From positions 16,185-80,184 of the forward strand of contig JARGPH010000029.1 in the NCBI GenBank assembly GCA_029213065.1: a stretch of 64,000 bases of DNA, in the 5' to 3' direction. The notes beneath the pieces are model-generated. The model saw only the letters and a list, made by a program, of their open reading frames with translations, had not been told where the DNA came from and made no database searches. The number at the start of each line of letters is the position of its first letter. Within the stretch, counting starts at the first letter, position 1. A program made the position numbers and the translations under genes. Source of the stretch: Verrucomicrobiales bacterium (GTDB taxonomy: Bacteria; Verrucomicrobiota; Verrucomicrobiia; Verrucomicrobiales; DEV007). Below, one piece after another: positions 45,095 to 52,889 of the stretch.

Positions 45095-45961
45095 ATGATC
45101 GTCAAAGTGTTGTTACCCCTTATTCTCGCCTTCATTATGTTTTCCCTCGGTCTGGGACTGAAGGGGAGTGACTTCGCACGGGTTGTGAAGTTTCCGAAAG
45201 CGTTCGCGATGGGGCTTTTTAATCAATTGGTTCTATTGCCTCTGGTCGCCTTCGCAATCGTGATCGTATTCAAGCCTTCTCCCGAGCTGGCCGTTGGCAT
45301 CATGATTCTCGCACTTTGCCCGGGTGGGGTGACTTCGAATGTGCTGACACGTATCGCTAACGGAAACACTCCGCTTTCCATTTCGATGACAGCGATTGTC
45401 AGTTTGGTCTCGATTGTGTCGGTGCCGATCCTTGTCGCCTTGAGTGTCAATCACTTCATGGGTGTGAACGGTCCTGAAGTCGATGTGACCAGGCTCTGGC
45501 TGCAGATGTTCCTCCTCACTGCTGTTCCGGTGGGGATAGGGATGCTGCTCACCCGGCTGACTCCAGCTCTGGTTGAAAAGAGTGCCAAAGTAATCTCGCG
45601 GATCGCCCTGGCTCTCTTTGTCTTCATCATTGTGGCCGCTCTCGCAAAGAACCGTGTGGTTTTCTTTGGTAATTTGCCGAGTCTTGGACCGGCTCTAATT
45701 CTTATGAATGTGATTCTCCTCGTGATCGGGCTCGTCACCGCGAAGCTGGCCCGTCTTGATACGCGGGATGCGAGCACGATTGCGATTGAATCAGGCATTC
45801 AAAACGGGACGCTTGCGATAGCGGTGGGCGCTTTGATTGCGGCTTCGAGCACGGATACCCTGCCGCCGATCACGGTTCCTGCGGCCGTTTGCGGGATAAC
45901 GATGTATCTGATCTCGGTGCCGTTTGTGCTCTGGCGTCGTCGCCTTTCACCTTCCCAGTGA
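45095..45961 (+). CDS. Bile acid:sodium symporter family (SBF-like) transporter
   Basis: The product is 288 residues with about nine to ten transmembrane segments. LGLGLKGSDFARV and LCPGGVTSNVLTRIANGNTPLS, with the conserved helix-breaking motif, are characteristic. A second broken-helix region is IAIESGIQNGTLAI. These carriers take up organic anions with Na+; many bacterial members do not use bile acids. Its 3' end overlaps the convergent lipoprotein hydrolase gene by 15 bases. Confidence 0.9.
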   Translation: MIVKVLLPLILAFIMFSLGLGLKGSDFARVVKFPKAFAMGLFNQLVLLPLVAFAIVIVFKPSPELAVGIMILALCPGGVTSNVLTRIANGNTPLSISMTAIVSLVSIVSVPILVALSVNHFMGVNGPEVDVTRLWLQMFLLTAVPVGIGMLLTRLTPALVEKSAKVISRIALALFVFIIVAALAKNRVVFFGNLPSLGPALILMNVILLVIGLVTAKLARLDTRDASTIAIESGIQNGTLAIAVGALIAASSTDTLPPITVPAAVCGITMYLISVPFVLWRRRLSPSQ

Positions 45962-47257
45962 TTGCAGCCTCTCGCGGTAGTCTTTCGGAAATTTCCAAAA
46001 GACATCCCCCTCATCCTTCACGAGGCCCCGCTGCTCGGTGTCGAGCTCGTAGAGAAACAACCCGATGTCGGAGCTGACCCAGGGGTCGCGATGGAAATAG
46101 CTGTGACCGGTGCCGACGCGGTAAATTCTCTCGGGTTGAGAGACATTGATCATCTCAATGCCATCGGCGACATCGAGCACCTTTTCCTCCCAGGGTTTGA
46201 GTTGGCCGATGGATCGGCCGAGTCGGGTGTCGGCGAAGAGAAAACTTGAGACTCTGAGCGCTTTGTCATCGGGTGAGGCGTATACGGCCACCCCGTTCGC
46301 CAGTTCATAGAACCGGTCGAAGACGCCGTTGAAAAACTCCATCACATCCATATCGGGAGCGGCGAGGACAACGCGATCGATTTTGTATTTGTCAGTCAAT
46401 TGCTCCGCGGTGAGATCGCTCTCGATGAGTCTGAGTTCACGCATCGCGTTGACGACGATAGGGTTTCCGGCGCTGTGAGCGAGGATGAGGATTCGCGAGG
46501 CGTCAGTCGCTTCGGCAAGGCTCGCAATCATGGAGCGGAAGAGTCGTGTGCTTTGCTGGGCGTTGCCTTTGTCGGCAATGTAGCCGAGGAGTTTTCCTTC
46601 CGATGGCCACTCGAAATTGATCATTGCCCCGTTGCGGCCCATGTAGTGATAAAGATCGGCGGCCTGCTCGGTATTGGTAATGAGGTGAGTGTTGAAGCCG
46701 TGAACGAAGATGGTGATCTGCCGGTCTCTGCTTTGATCGAGTTGCTTCCGGATCGCCTGCATCCATTGATGGGAGCTGTGGCGCTGCCCTTCGTTTCCGG
46801 TTGCCCATGGATCGACATCGGTGAGTGGATCCGTGATAGTGACTTCACGCAGTTTCAGGCGCGTTTTCTTCCGCTTAACTTCAGTAGTGGATTCGCGATA
46901 AATTTGCTCGCTGGAAAGCCCTTCACCCACCTGGACGTCTGCGATGGCAAGGTGGGGAACCGGTTCGTCATTTCTCGCGTTCCCGAACGGGTCGACTCCG
47001 CGGATCAGCTTATCATTGAGATTTCGGCTACTGACGATGAAGACAGGGACCTCTGAATTCAGGTTTGTGCGGCGCAGGTAGTTGACCGGTTGTTCGACTT
47101 TTTCAATCACACCCACAGGTGTCGGCGCCATCTTCGTGGTGCCGGGTTTGGGTGTGGCGACACAACCGGCAAACAATAGAGCCATCGCCAATGCGAGCGC
47201 CGGATGGAGCGGGCGCAACGGAGCTGAGTTTCTCTGTGTCTCGTGGGGAATGTACAT
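45947..47257 (-). CDS. DUF900-type alpha/beta hydrolase, lipoprotein
   Basis: The product is 436 residues from the ATG at 47257. A lipoprotein signal ends at FAGC (Cys32). A DUF900 hydrolase fold then shows FVHGFNTHL, INFEWPSEG and the nucleophile ILAHSAGNPIV. The Asp and His partners are expected in VVLAAPDMD and near GHSYFHRD. It is probably an outer-membrane-attached esterase or lipase. A start at 47323 would give a 22-residue cytoplasmic extension before the signal and is unlikely. Confidence 0.85.
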   Translation of the reverse strand: MYIPHETQRNSAPLRPLHPALALAMALLFAGCVATPKPGTTKMAPTPVGVIEKVEQPVNYLRRTNLNSEVPVFIVSSRNLNDKLIRGVDPFGNARNDEPVPHLAIADVQVGEGLSSEQIYRESTTEVKRKKTRLKLREVTITDPLTDVDPWATGNEGQRHSSHQWMQAIRKQLDQSRDRQITIFVHGFNTHLITNTEQAADLYHYMGRNGAMINFEWPSEGKLLGYIADKGNAQQSTRLFRSMIASLAEATDASRILILAHSAGNPIVVNAMRELRLIESDLTAEQLTDKYKIDRVVLAAPDMDVMEFFNGVFDRFYELANGVAVYASPDDKALRVSSFLFADTRLGRSIGQLKPWEEKVLDVADGIEMINVSQPERIYRVGTGHSYFHRDPWVSSDIGLFLYELDTEQRGLVKDEGDVFWKFPKDYRERLQSLGR

Positions 47258-47440
47258 GGGGATGCCTGTTATCGGGGGGGGATTCGTGGTCCTCTGGTTA
47301 CGGGGGAAAGGCTGACTTTTCAATCAATGATTCCGTCAAACCGGGGCGATTAACCTTCTCAAGTGGTATCCCGCGTGCTGAAGTGAGGGCTTGATTCGAG
47401 GCCCTCTTCCGTACTTGTTTCATTCTATTGTTCGAGCGTG

Positions 47441-48034
47441 ATGGATATATCAGATAGCAGTCAGGTTCGGAGTTCATCCAAAGCCGCTTTGGTCTCTATT
47501 TTGTCAGGGGCAACTCTGTTGGCTTTCGCGGCAATGACTCCTGTCATTCTGGCTTTGCCCGGATTGAACCCTGAAAACTGGACGATACGGGTGGGGGCAT
47601 TCGTTCTTTCACTGTGGTTTTTCGTGACCGTCGGACTGGCTTTGATTGTCTCGCCGATGGTCCCCGGGGGAAGTTCAAGAGTTAAGGCGATCGCTCTATG
47701 CGTCGGTATGGGGATTGGCGTGTGTTTTTATCCGGGGATATACCAGCTAATGGTGGGGCCGTCTGAGCTCACCGGATCGATAGAGGAGGTGGTGCTTTCC
47801 CGGGGCAGCGACGGTTTTCGTGTGAACCCTGAGAGCCGAACGGTTACGAAGCACAGCAGCAGAAAGTTCGACAAAATTCGGTTCGAGACGGATTCTGCGG
47901 AAAAGGTGACGATCTCCCTGCTCCGCTCTCATGCTGATCGAGTGATTGCGGCTGCCGAAGGGGAAGTGGCGGTAGAGGTTCTTTATTTAAGGTATTTGAG
48001 GCGGCTGCTGGATGTTCGTCCCGCCAACCCGTAA
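47441..48034 (+). CDS. Membrane protein of unknown function
   Basis: The product is 197 residues. Three hydrophobic segments occur in the first 105 residues (ILSGATLLAFAAMTPVILA, FVLSLWFFVTVGLALIV, IALCVGMGIGVCFYPGI). A soluble, mostly beta C-terminal part follows. No family is recognised. Its 3' end overlaps the upstream part of the ceramidase-like gene region, but not its preferred start at 48081. Confidence 0.6.
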   Translation: MDISDSSQVRSSSKAALVSILSGATLLAFAAMTPVILALPGLNPENWTIRVGAFVLSLWFFVTVGLALIVSPMVPGGSSRVKAIALCVGMGIGVCFYPGIYQLMVGPSELTGSIEEVVLSRGSDGFRVNPESRTVTKHSSRKFDKIRFETDSAEKVTISLLRSHADRVIAAAEGEVAVEVLYLRYLRRLLDVRPANP

Positions 48035-48080
48035 ATCAGATTTCTCGACTTTGGAGCGGCGGGCGAAGAGGCTTTCTATC

Positions 48081-49487
48081 ATGAAAAGTGCTCTTCGTTT
48101 TCTGCTGTTGTTGGCTGTCGTGAACAGTGTCGTCGAAGCCGATGCCGGGTTCCGGGTGGGGCGGGGGCTCGTTGATATTTCCCCTCCAGTGGGAGTGTCG
48201 ATGGCGGGGGCGATCAGCCAGAATGCGCCGGTGAAGGAGATTCACGATCCGCTGCATGTTCGGGCGCTTCTTTTCTCGGATGGGAAGAGGAAAGTCGGGC
48301 TTGCTACGGTGGACAACACAATGATCTCGGATGCGATCTTCGATGAGGCAAAGAGACGCATCGAAGCAGAAACGGGTATTCCGGGTTCCCATCTTATCCT
48401 CGCTGCGACACACAGTCACAGCACCCCGCGCGGGGTTGTCGGGTTGGTAAAGGAGGCTGCGTCTGAAGCTTATCTGGATTCTCTCAGCGTGAGTATTGCG
48501 GAGGCGTTCCGGCTAGCGGATGCTGACCTTCAACCGGCCACGGCTGCCTGGACCAGCGTGGATGTCCCTGATTTTCTCTTCAATCGTCGCTGGTTCGTTG
48601 AGGATTCGGCGAAAATAAAGAATCCCTTTGGCGAGGACGGGGAGATCGTTCGAATGAATCCGGGGCGCAAAGGGCTTATTAAACCGGCGGGGCCGGTGGA
48701 CCCTGAGCTGTCGCTGCTTTCGATACGGAATCCAGGAGGAGCGCCAATCGCAGTGATGGGGAATTACGGACTTCACTACGTGGGTGGGAGCGGCCCGGGC
48801 GAAGTCAGCGCCGATTACTTCGGTGTGTTTTCGGAAGCGTTGCGTGCCATTCCGGGCGCGGATGAAACGTTTCTCGGCCTGATGAGTAACGGGACGAGCG
48901 GCGATGTCAATGCCGTCGATTTTTCCGCTGAGGCAGTGAAGTATCAGCGCTACGAAAATATGGAGCGAGTGGGGAGGGCCCTTGCAAAAACGGCGATCCG
49001 GCAACTCGATGGAATTCGTCATGAAGCACCGCTCGAAGTTGATGCGGCGGAGGTGATTTTAAAGCTCAAGGTTCGCAAGCCGGATGCGGAGCGACTGGCG
49101 TGGGCTAAAGCCAATGCGGCCCCGCCGGATTCCAGAATCCGACTGACTAAATCACAGGTATACGCAAAAGAAACGCTGGGGCTCGCCGGGTACCCTGACA
49201 AGGTGGAGGTTCGAATTCAGGCGATTCGAGTCGGTGATCTCGCCATCGTGGGAATTCCCTGTGAAGTGTTTGCTGCGACAGGGCTGGCAATCAAAGAAGC
49301 GTCCGCTTTTCCGGCGAGTTTTATCATGGAGCTTGCCAATGGCTACCACGGCTACCTTCCCTCCGCACAACAGCACGAGTGGGGCGGTTATGAAACCTGG
49401 GCGGCGCGCTCCGCGTATCTGGAGGTCAATGCGGAGGAGAAAATTCGCGACGCTGCGATAGCGTTGCTCAATGAGCTCAAGCAATGA
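48081..49487 (+). CDS. Neutral/alkaline non-lysosomal ceramidase-like exported protein
   Basis: The product is 468 residues. The signal peptide is followed by GRGLVDISPPVGVSMAG, which opens the ceramidase N-terminal domain. The metal motif AATHSHSTPRG (about residue 110) is followed by a Ser/His-rich core (NYGLHYVGG, SNGTSGDVNAVDF). Ceramidase-type family members cleave amide bonds of lipids, and many bacterial relatives are uncharacterised. The start is ATG 48081. The spacing to the upstream membrane protein gene is 46 bases. Confidence 0.85.
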   Translation: MKSALRFLLLLAVVNSVVEADAGFRVGRGLVDISPPVGVSMAGAISQNAPVKEIHDPLHVRALLFSDGKRKVGLATVDNTMISDAIFDEAKRRIEAETGIPGSHLILAATHSHSTPRGVVGLVKEAASEAYLDSLSVSIAEAFRLADADLQPATAAWTSVDVPDFLFNRRWFVEDSAKIKNPFGEDGEIVRMNPGRKGLIKPAGPVDPELSLLSIRNPGGAPIAVMGNYGLHYVGGSGPGEVSADYFGVFSEALRAIPGADETFLGLMSNGTSGDVNAVDFSAEAVKYQRYENMERVGRALAKTAIRQLDGIRHEAPLEVDAAEVILKLKVRKPDAERLAWAKANAAPPDSRIRLTKSQVYAKETLGLAGYPDKVEVRIQAIRVGDLAIVGIPCEVFAATGLAIKEASAFPASFIMELANGYHGYLPSAQQHEWGGYETWAARSAYLEVNAEEKIRDAAIALLNELKQ

Positions 49488-49516
49488 CGCGAGGGAAAGG
49501 GTGGGCGCGATGTCTC

Positions 49517-49735
49517 CTATTCCGCGTCTTTTTCAGAGACGAGGGGAGCTTCAGCTGGCTCTGTGTCGACGGGGGAGTTGAGCGAAGCCTCGTCAGAAGT
49601 GATTCCAAGCCGTTCGTTCTCGGCGATGGCTTCTTTGACGCCCGAATCAAAGTAATTCCAAAGCCGATGCATTTCCTCAGTGAAGACACTTGGCATCTTG
49701 CTGAGAGAGACTTGATTTAATTTTCCAGTTTCCAT
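49517..49735 (-). CDS. Small partner protein of the zeta-like kinase
   Basis: The product is 72 residues and acidic. The core FTEEMHRLWNYFDSGVKEAIAENERLG resembles the short proteins often found beside zeta-toxin-like ATPases. A poorly ordered acidic C-terminus follows. Its ATG lies 19 bases inside the zeta-like gene, so translation is probably coupled. It could be the antitoxin of this pair. Its identity is inferred from context and the small-protein pattern only. Confidence 0.6.
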   Translation of the reverse strand: METGKLNQVSLSKMPSVFTEEMHRLWNYFDSGVKEAIAENERLGITSDEASLNSPVDTEPAEAPLVSEKDAE

Positions 49736-50283
49736 AGGAAAGATCGCATCGCGATTTGATCGAGGACAACGTAATTGTCATTCATGCCACCTGCAACCAG
49801 TTCATGGCCACCCTCTTTATTGGAATAGAGATACCATCGATCCGCTAATCCCCGATATAGATTCCAAAAGTTCGCGTGAGTTCTTAGGAAGCGTCGTTCG
49901 ATATCCTCAGTCGGAACGTTGTGGCCGCCTTTGCTCACACGGATTCGAACCCGCTCAGCACTGGCAGCCTGATTGGGCAGGGAGATGAATATCACCTTTA
50001 TCGAATAGCCGGCCTCGCGGAATTGCTCAATCTGCCTCGTAAGGCTCCTGCCCGAAAGGGTGGACTCCACGATCACATCAGTGCCGAGGTCACGGCAGGA
50101 GCGAACTCTTTTTACAAATTCGCGGCCTGCTTTTACAGAGACTGAATCGACGTCTTCCGGGCAAAGTTCGTAGGCAATTTGGTCTGCGCCGAGATAAATA
50201 TGGGGATTGTCTCTGATGAAGGCCTTGATAAAGGTCGTCTTCCCTGCGCCGTTCGGACCTCCGACGACAATCAACTCACTCAT
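49717..50283 (-). CDS. Zeta-toxin-like P-loop kinase
   Basis: The product is 188 residues. The Walker A motif GGPNGAGKTT (8-17) is followed by a GADQIAYELCPED loop and VIVESTLSGRSL, the pattern of zeta-type small-molecule kinases (COG4185-like). These phosphorylate peptidoglycan precursors in zeta systems, but many relatives have other targets. The next gene downstream overlaps by 19 bases and encodes a small acidic protein, so the two may form a toxin-antitoxin-like unit. Confidence 0.83.
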   Translation of the reverse strand: MSELIVVGGPNGAGKTTFIKAFIRDNPHIYLGADQIAYELCPEDVDSVSVKAGREFVKRVRSCRDLGTDVIVESTLSGRSLTRQIEQFREAGYSIKVIFISLPNQAASAERVRIRVSKGGHNVPTEDIERRFLRTHANFWNLYRGLADRWYLYSNKEGGHELVAGGMNDNYVVLDQIAMRSFLWKLEN

Positions 50284-50328
50284 CGCTCAGGCTACAGGTC
50301 AAAAGCGTGACGGTGGACCGGGGCCGAA

Positions 50329-50910
50329 TCACTCTTTCTCCTCTTTCTTTTCCTTTTTGGCCTCGTCCTTTTTCCCCTCGTCCTTTGCGGGAACGAATTT
50401 CAGAACCGTTCCGTTGATGCAGTACCGCTTGTCGGTGGGAGTGTCGAATTTCTCGCCGGTGAAGACGTGGCCGAGATGACCGTCGCAGCGTTTGCAGACG
50501 ACTTCGGTGCGCGCGTAGCCGAGATGGTAGTCGACGTTGTATTTCACGTTCTTCGCTTTGGACGGATCGTAAAATGACGGCCAGCCGCAGTGGGAATCGA
50601 ATTTCTCAGTTGAGGTGAAAAGTTCAGCGTTGCAGCCGGCGCAATAATAAGTGCCGCCGCCCTGATTCTTGAATTCTTCATAGACCTGGCCGTCGGCGCG
50701 CTCGGTTCCGGCTTCGCGCAAAATGCGGTATTGCTCAGGGGTGAGCTCTTTTTTCCACTCTTCGTCCGTCTTCTTGACGAAATCGGTTGGCTGTTCGGGG
50801 GCTTTTTCCATGACTTCAATAATGGTGTCAGATTTCTCTTTATCCTCAGCAACGACGAAACAGGTAGCCAGAGCAATGAGGGGAAGGAGGCAAAGGGTTT
50901 TTGATCTCAT
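50329..50910 (-). CDS. msrB: Exported peptide-methionine (R)-S-oxide reductase MsrB
   Basis: The product is 193 residues with a signal peptide. The MsrB core has HCGWPSF, the zinc ligands Cys90, Cys93, Cys139 and Cys142, and the catalytic Cys164 in RYCINGT. A Lys/Glu-rich tail of about 20 residues ends the protein. It repairs oxidised methionines in exported proteins, which would need an electron donor outside the cytoplasm. It neighbours the zeta-like pair on the same strand, 45 bases upstream. Confidence 0.94.
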   Translation of the reverse strand: MRSKTLCLLPLIALATCFVVAEDKEKSDTIIEVMEKAPEQPTDFVKKTDEEWKKELTPEQYRILREAGTERADGQVYEEFKNQGGGTYYCAGCNAELFTSTEKFDSHCGWPSFYDPSKAKNVKYNVDYHLGYARTEVVCKRCDGHLGHVFTGEKFDTPTDKRYCINGTVLKFVPAKDEGKKDEAKKEKKEEKE

Positions 50911-51043
50911 GCTTTCAGTTTAAGGCGGATGGATTCGCAGGTCAAAGACGTGATCGCTACCCCGGAGGGCCTGAAAATATGAATAACAGAACCGTTTCGT
51001 TCGTCTCGCAGCAGGGCTCTGATGAGTCACCATTCCTAAATTA

Positions 51044-51778
51044 ATGAATTTCATGACTCAATTCGCCCGCGTCTCTTTGCTATTGGTCTCGGGTTCACTC
51101 TTCAGCTGTGCTTCAGCGACTCTCGAACTTCATGATCCATTGACTGACAAAGCAGCCATCCAAAGCGGGGCGGTGGCGATCGGAGGGGTGCTCCAAGCCG
51201 GTTCAGGCATCGGGCTGACGGATTCCGCCCGCAATACGATCGCCGGGGATTTGGGGAAGACGGTGGCTAAGAAACGGAGGAAGCAGGACGTGATGGGGTG
51301 GGACACAGTGAAGCGTCTCGCCGGTGCGCCGCCCTTGAGTTCGAGCGGAAGCAGTGATTTGCTCTCGCGCTCTTTTACCTCGTCAGACCGTGAAAAGTTG
51401 CGCAGGGGCGGAGCGAAGTATGTCCTCATCGCTCTCGTGAAAAGCAACGAGGTGTGGAACGATATCAGCGAGTCCTGCGAGCACGAAACCGAAGAGATCA
51501 GGGACAAGGAGGGACGGGTCATTTCCTGCATTACGACGACGACTTACACGACGACATCGAGTGCCTACCGCTCCCTCAGGGCCGAGTATCACCTCTACGA
51601 TCTTTCCAATGGGAGCAAGGTCTGGGTCACTTCGAGTGATCATCGTGAGGCTCACTCGCGGTCTAATTGTTCGGAATTCCACTACCCGCGCCCACCTCAG
51701 CATCCCGCGCCTCCATCAATCGATGATGTCATGAAAAACATGTCGGCGGCGGCAGTGCGGAAGCTTCCGAAGAAGTGA
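51044..51778 (+). CDS. Lipoprotein of unknown function
   Basis: The product is 244 residues. The signal ends in the lipobox LFSC (Cys22). No family is recognised. A middle region (DREKLRRGGAKYVLIALVKSNEVWNDISES) and a Cys/Thr-rich stretch (ITTTTYTTTSS) precede YHLYDLSNGSKVW, which suggests a beta-rich fold like lipoproteins that handle stress or CsgG-type assembly. This is a guess from texture. It ends one base before the convergent hydrolase gene. Confidence 0.6.
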   Translation: MNFMTQFARVSLLLVSGSLFSCASATLELHDPLTDKAAIQSGAVAIGGVLQAGSGIGLTDSARNTIAGDLGKTVAKKRRKQDVMGWDTVKRLAGAPPLSSSGSSDLLSRSFTSSDREKLRRGGAKYVLIALVKSNEVWNDISESCEHETEEIRDKEGRVISCITTTTYTTTSSAYRSLRAEYHLYDLSNGSKVWVTSSDHREAHSRSNCSEFHYPRPPQHPAPPSIDDVMKNMSAAAVRKLPKK

Positions 51779-52888
51779 CTATAACGCGGGCGGTTTGAGC
51801 CAGTGCTCGAAGAAGCGATAGATCACCTCATTGGATTCGGTCGTGGGACCGTGGTCGGGACGGTTGTGCATCGCGACGCGATCGCTGAAACCCAGCAATT
51901 CGTTTATTTTGACGCTGTGATTGAGTGCCTTCCACTGGGAAGGAGGATCTTCGCTTCCTCCGGAAACGAGAAAAGGTCTCGGAGCCATGAGAGCGTGCAG
52001 CTCGTGGAGGTCCCGCCCCTGCTTGAGCAGCTCGGGGTATAAACCGGAGATGGGATTTTCGTCGGTGGGGACGCCGCGCTTTCTCCATGGCTTAGGCTCA
52101 TAGCCGAGATACCATGGTTCCCAGTAGTTGACGCTCGGGCGCGAGGCAAAAACGATTCCCGGATCGGACCAGGCCGCGCAGGCGAATTTTTCGTAGAGGC
52201 ACGATCCGAACATGGCCCACTTCCCGCCGAAGGAGTGACCTGCTATTCCAATGCGATCAGCATCCACTTCCGGCCTGCTCGCGAGGATCTCGAAAGCATT
52301 GGCTGCGGCGTAGCCCAGCATCGAAAGCGGCTCCACCTTCGCGTCTTCGATCGAGGGCCAGTAGAGCGAATAGGTTTTCGCGGCGGTGGCCTCGGTCGTT
52401 CCGATTGAGAGAGTGACGAATCCGCGTTTTGTGAGTTGATAGGCAAAATCCCGATTCTCCTTTCCAAGGCCGATTGCTGTTTCCGGTTCGTAGTAAACGG
52501 TGACGACGGCGGGGTGTTTCCCCTCCGCTGCCGAGTCAGGAATGAGAAGGTACCCGGTTGTTTTCCCATTCGGCGTCCAGAGAAAGCGAATCGTGTGTTG
52601 AGTGAAGTCCTCGCGATGAATCGTTTCGATGATCTCGACTTCAGGATCCGTGATCACCTCCGGCCATTGGCCCATGAGATTTGACCACTCTGTCAGGATC
52701 TCTGACCTTCGCGCTTCCCATTGCTCCGAGGTCCTGACTGGCTCACCGTTCTTGAAGACAAGCGGTGAGCGCAGTTCGCCGTAATCGTCGCGGAACTCCG
52801 GCGGTGGCGTCGTGATGCTTTCCGGGAAATTTTCTCCTGCTGCAAAATGGCAGAGGAAAATGGTCAGGATAATGAGTAAACCTTTCAT
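51779..52888 (-). CDS. Exported alpha/beta hydrolase (dienelactone-hydrolase/esterase-like)
   Basis: The product is 369 residues from the ATG at 52888. A signal peptide is followed by a hydrolase fold with nucleophile elbow IAGHSFGGKWAM (about residue 215), ALMAPRPFLVSGGSED near the acid and an HGPTTES region for the His. It resembles acetylxylan-esterase-like enzymes such as the one at 37.0 kb. It lies one base after the stop of the sulfatase-esterase gene, so the two are probably co-transcribed. Confidence 0.88.
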   Translation of the reverse strand: MKGLLIILTIFLCHFAAGENFPESITTPPPEFRDDYGELRSPLVFKNGEPVRTSEQWEARRSEILTEWSNLMGQWPEVITDPEVEIIETIHREDFTQHTIRFLWTPNGKTTGYLLIPDSAAEGKHPAVVTVYYEPETAIGLGKENRDFAYQLTKRGFVTLSIGTTEATAAKTYSLYWPSIEDAKVEPLSMLGYAAANAFEILASRPEVDADRIGIAGHSFGGKWAMFGSCLYEKFACAAWSDPGIVFASRPSVNYWEPWYLGYEPKPWRKRGVPTDENPISGLYPELLKQGRDLHELHALMAPRPFLVSGGSEDPPSQWKALNHSVKINELLGFSDRVAMHNRPDHGPTTESNEVIYRFFEHWLKPPAL

Positions 52889-52889
52889 C

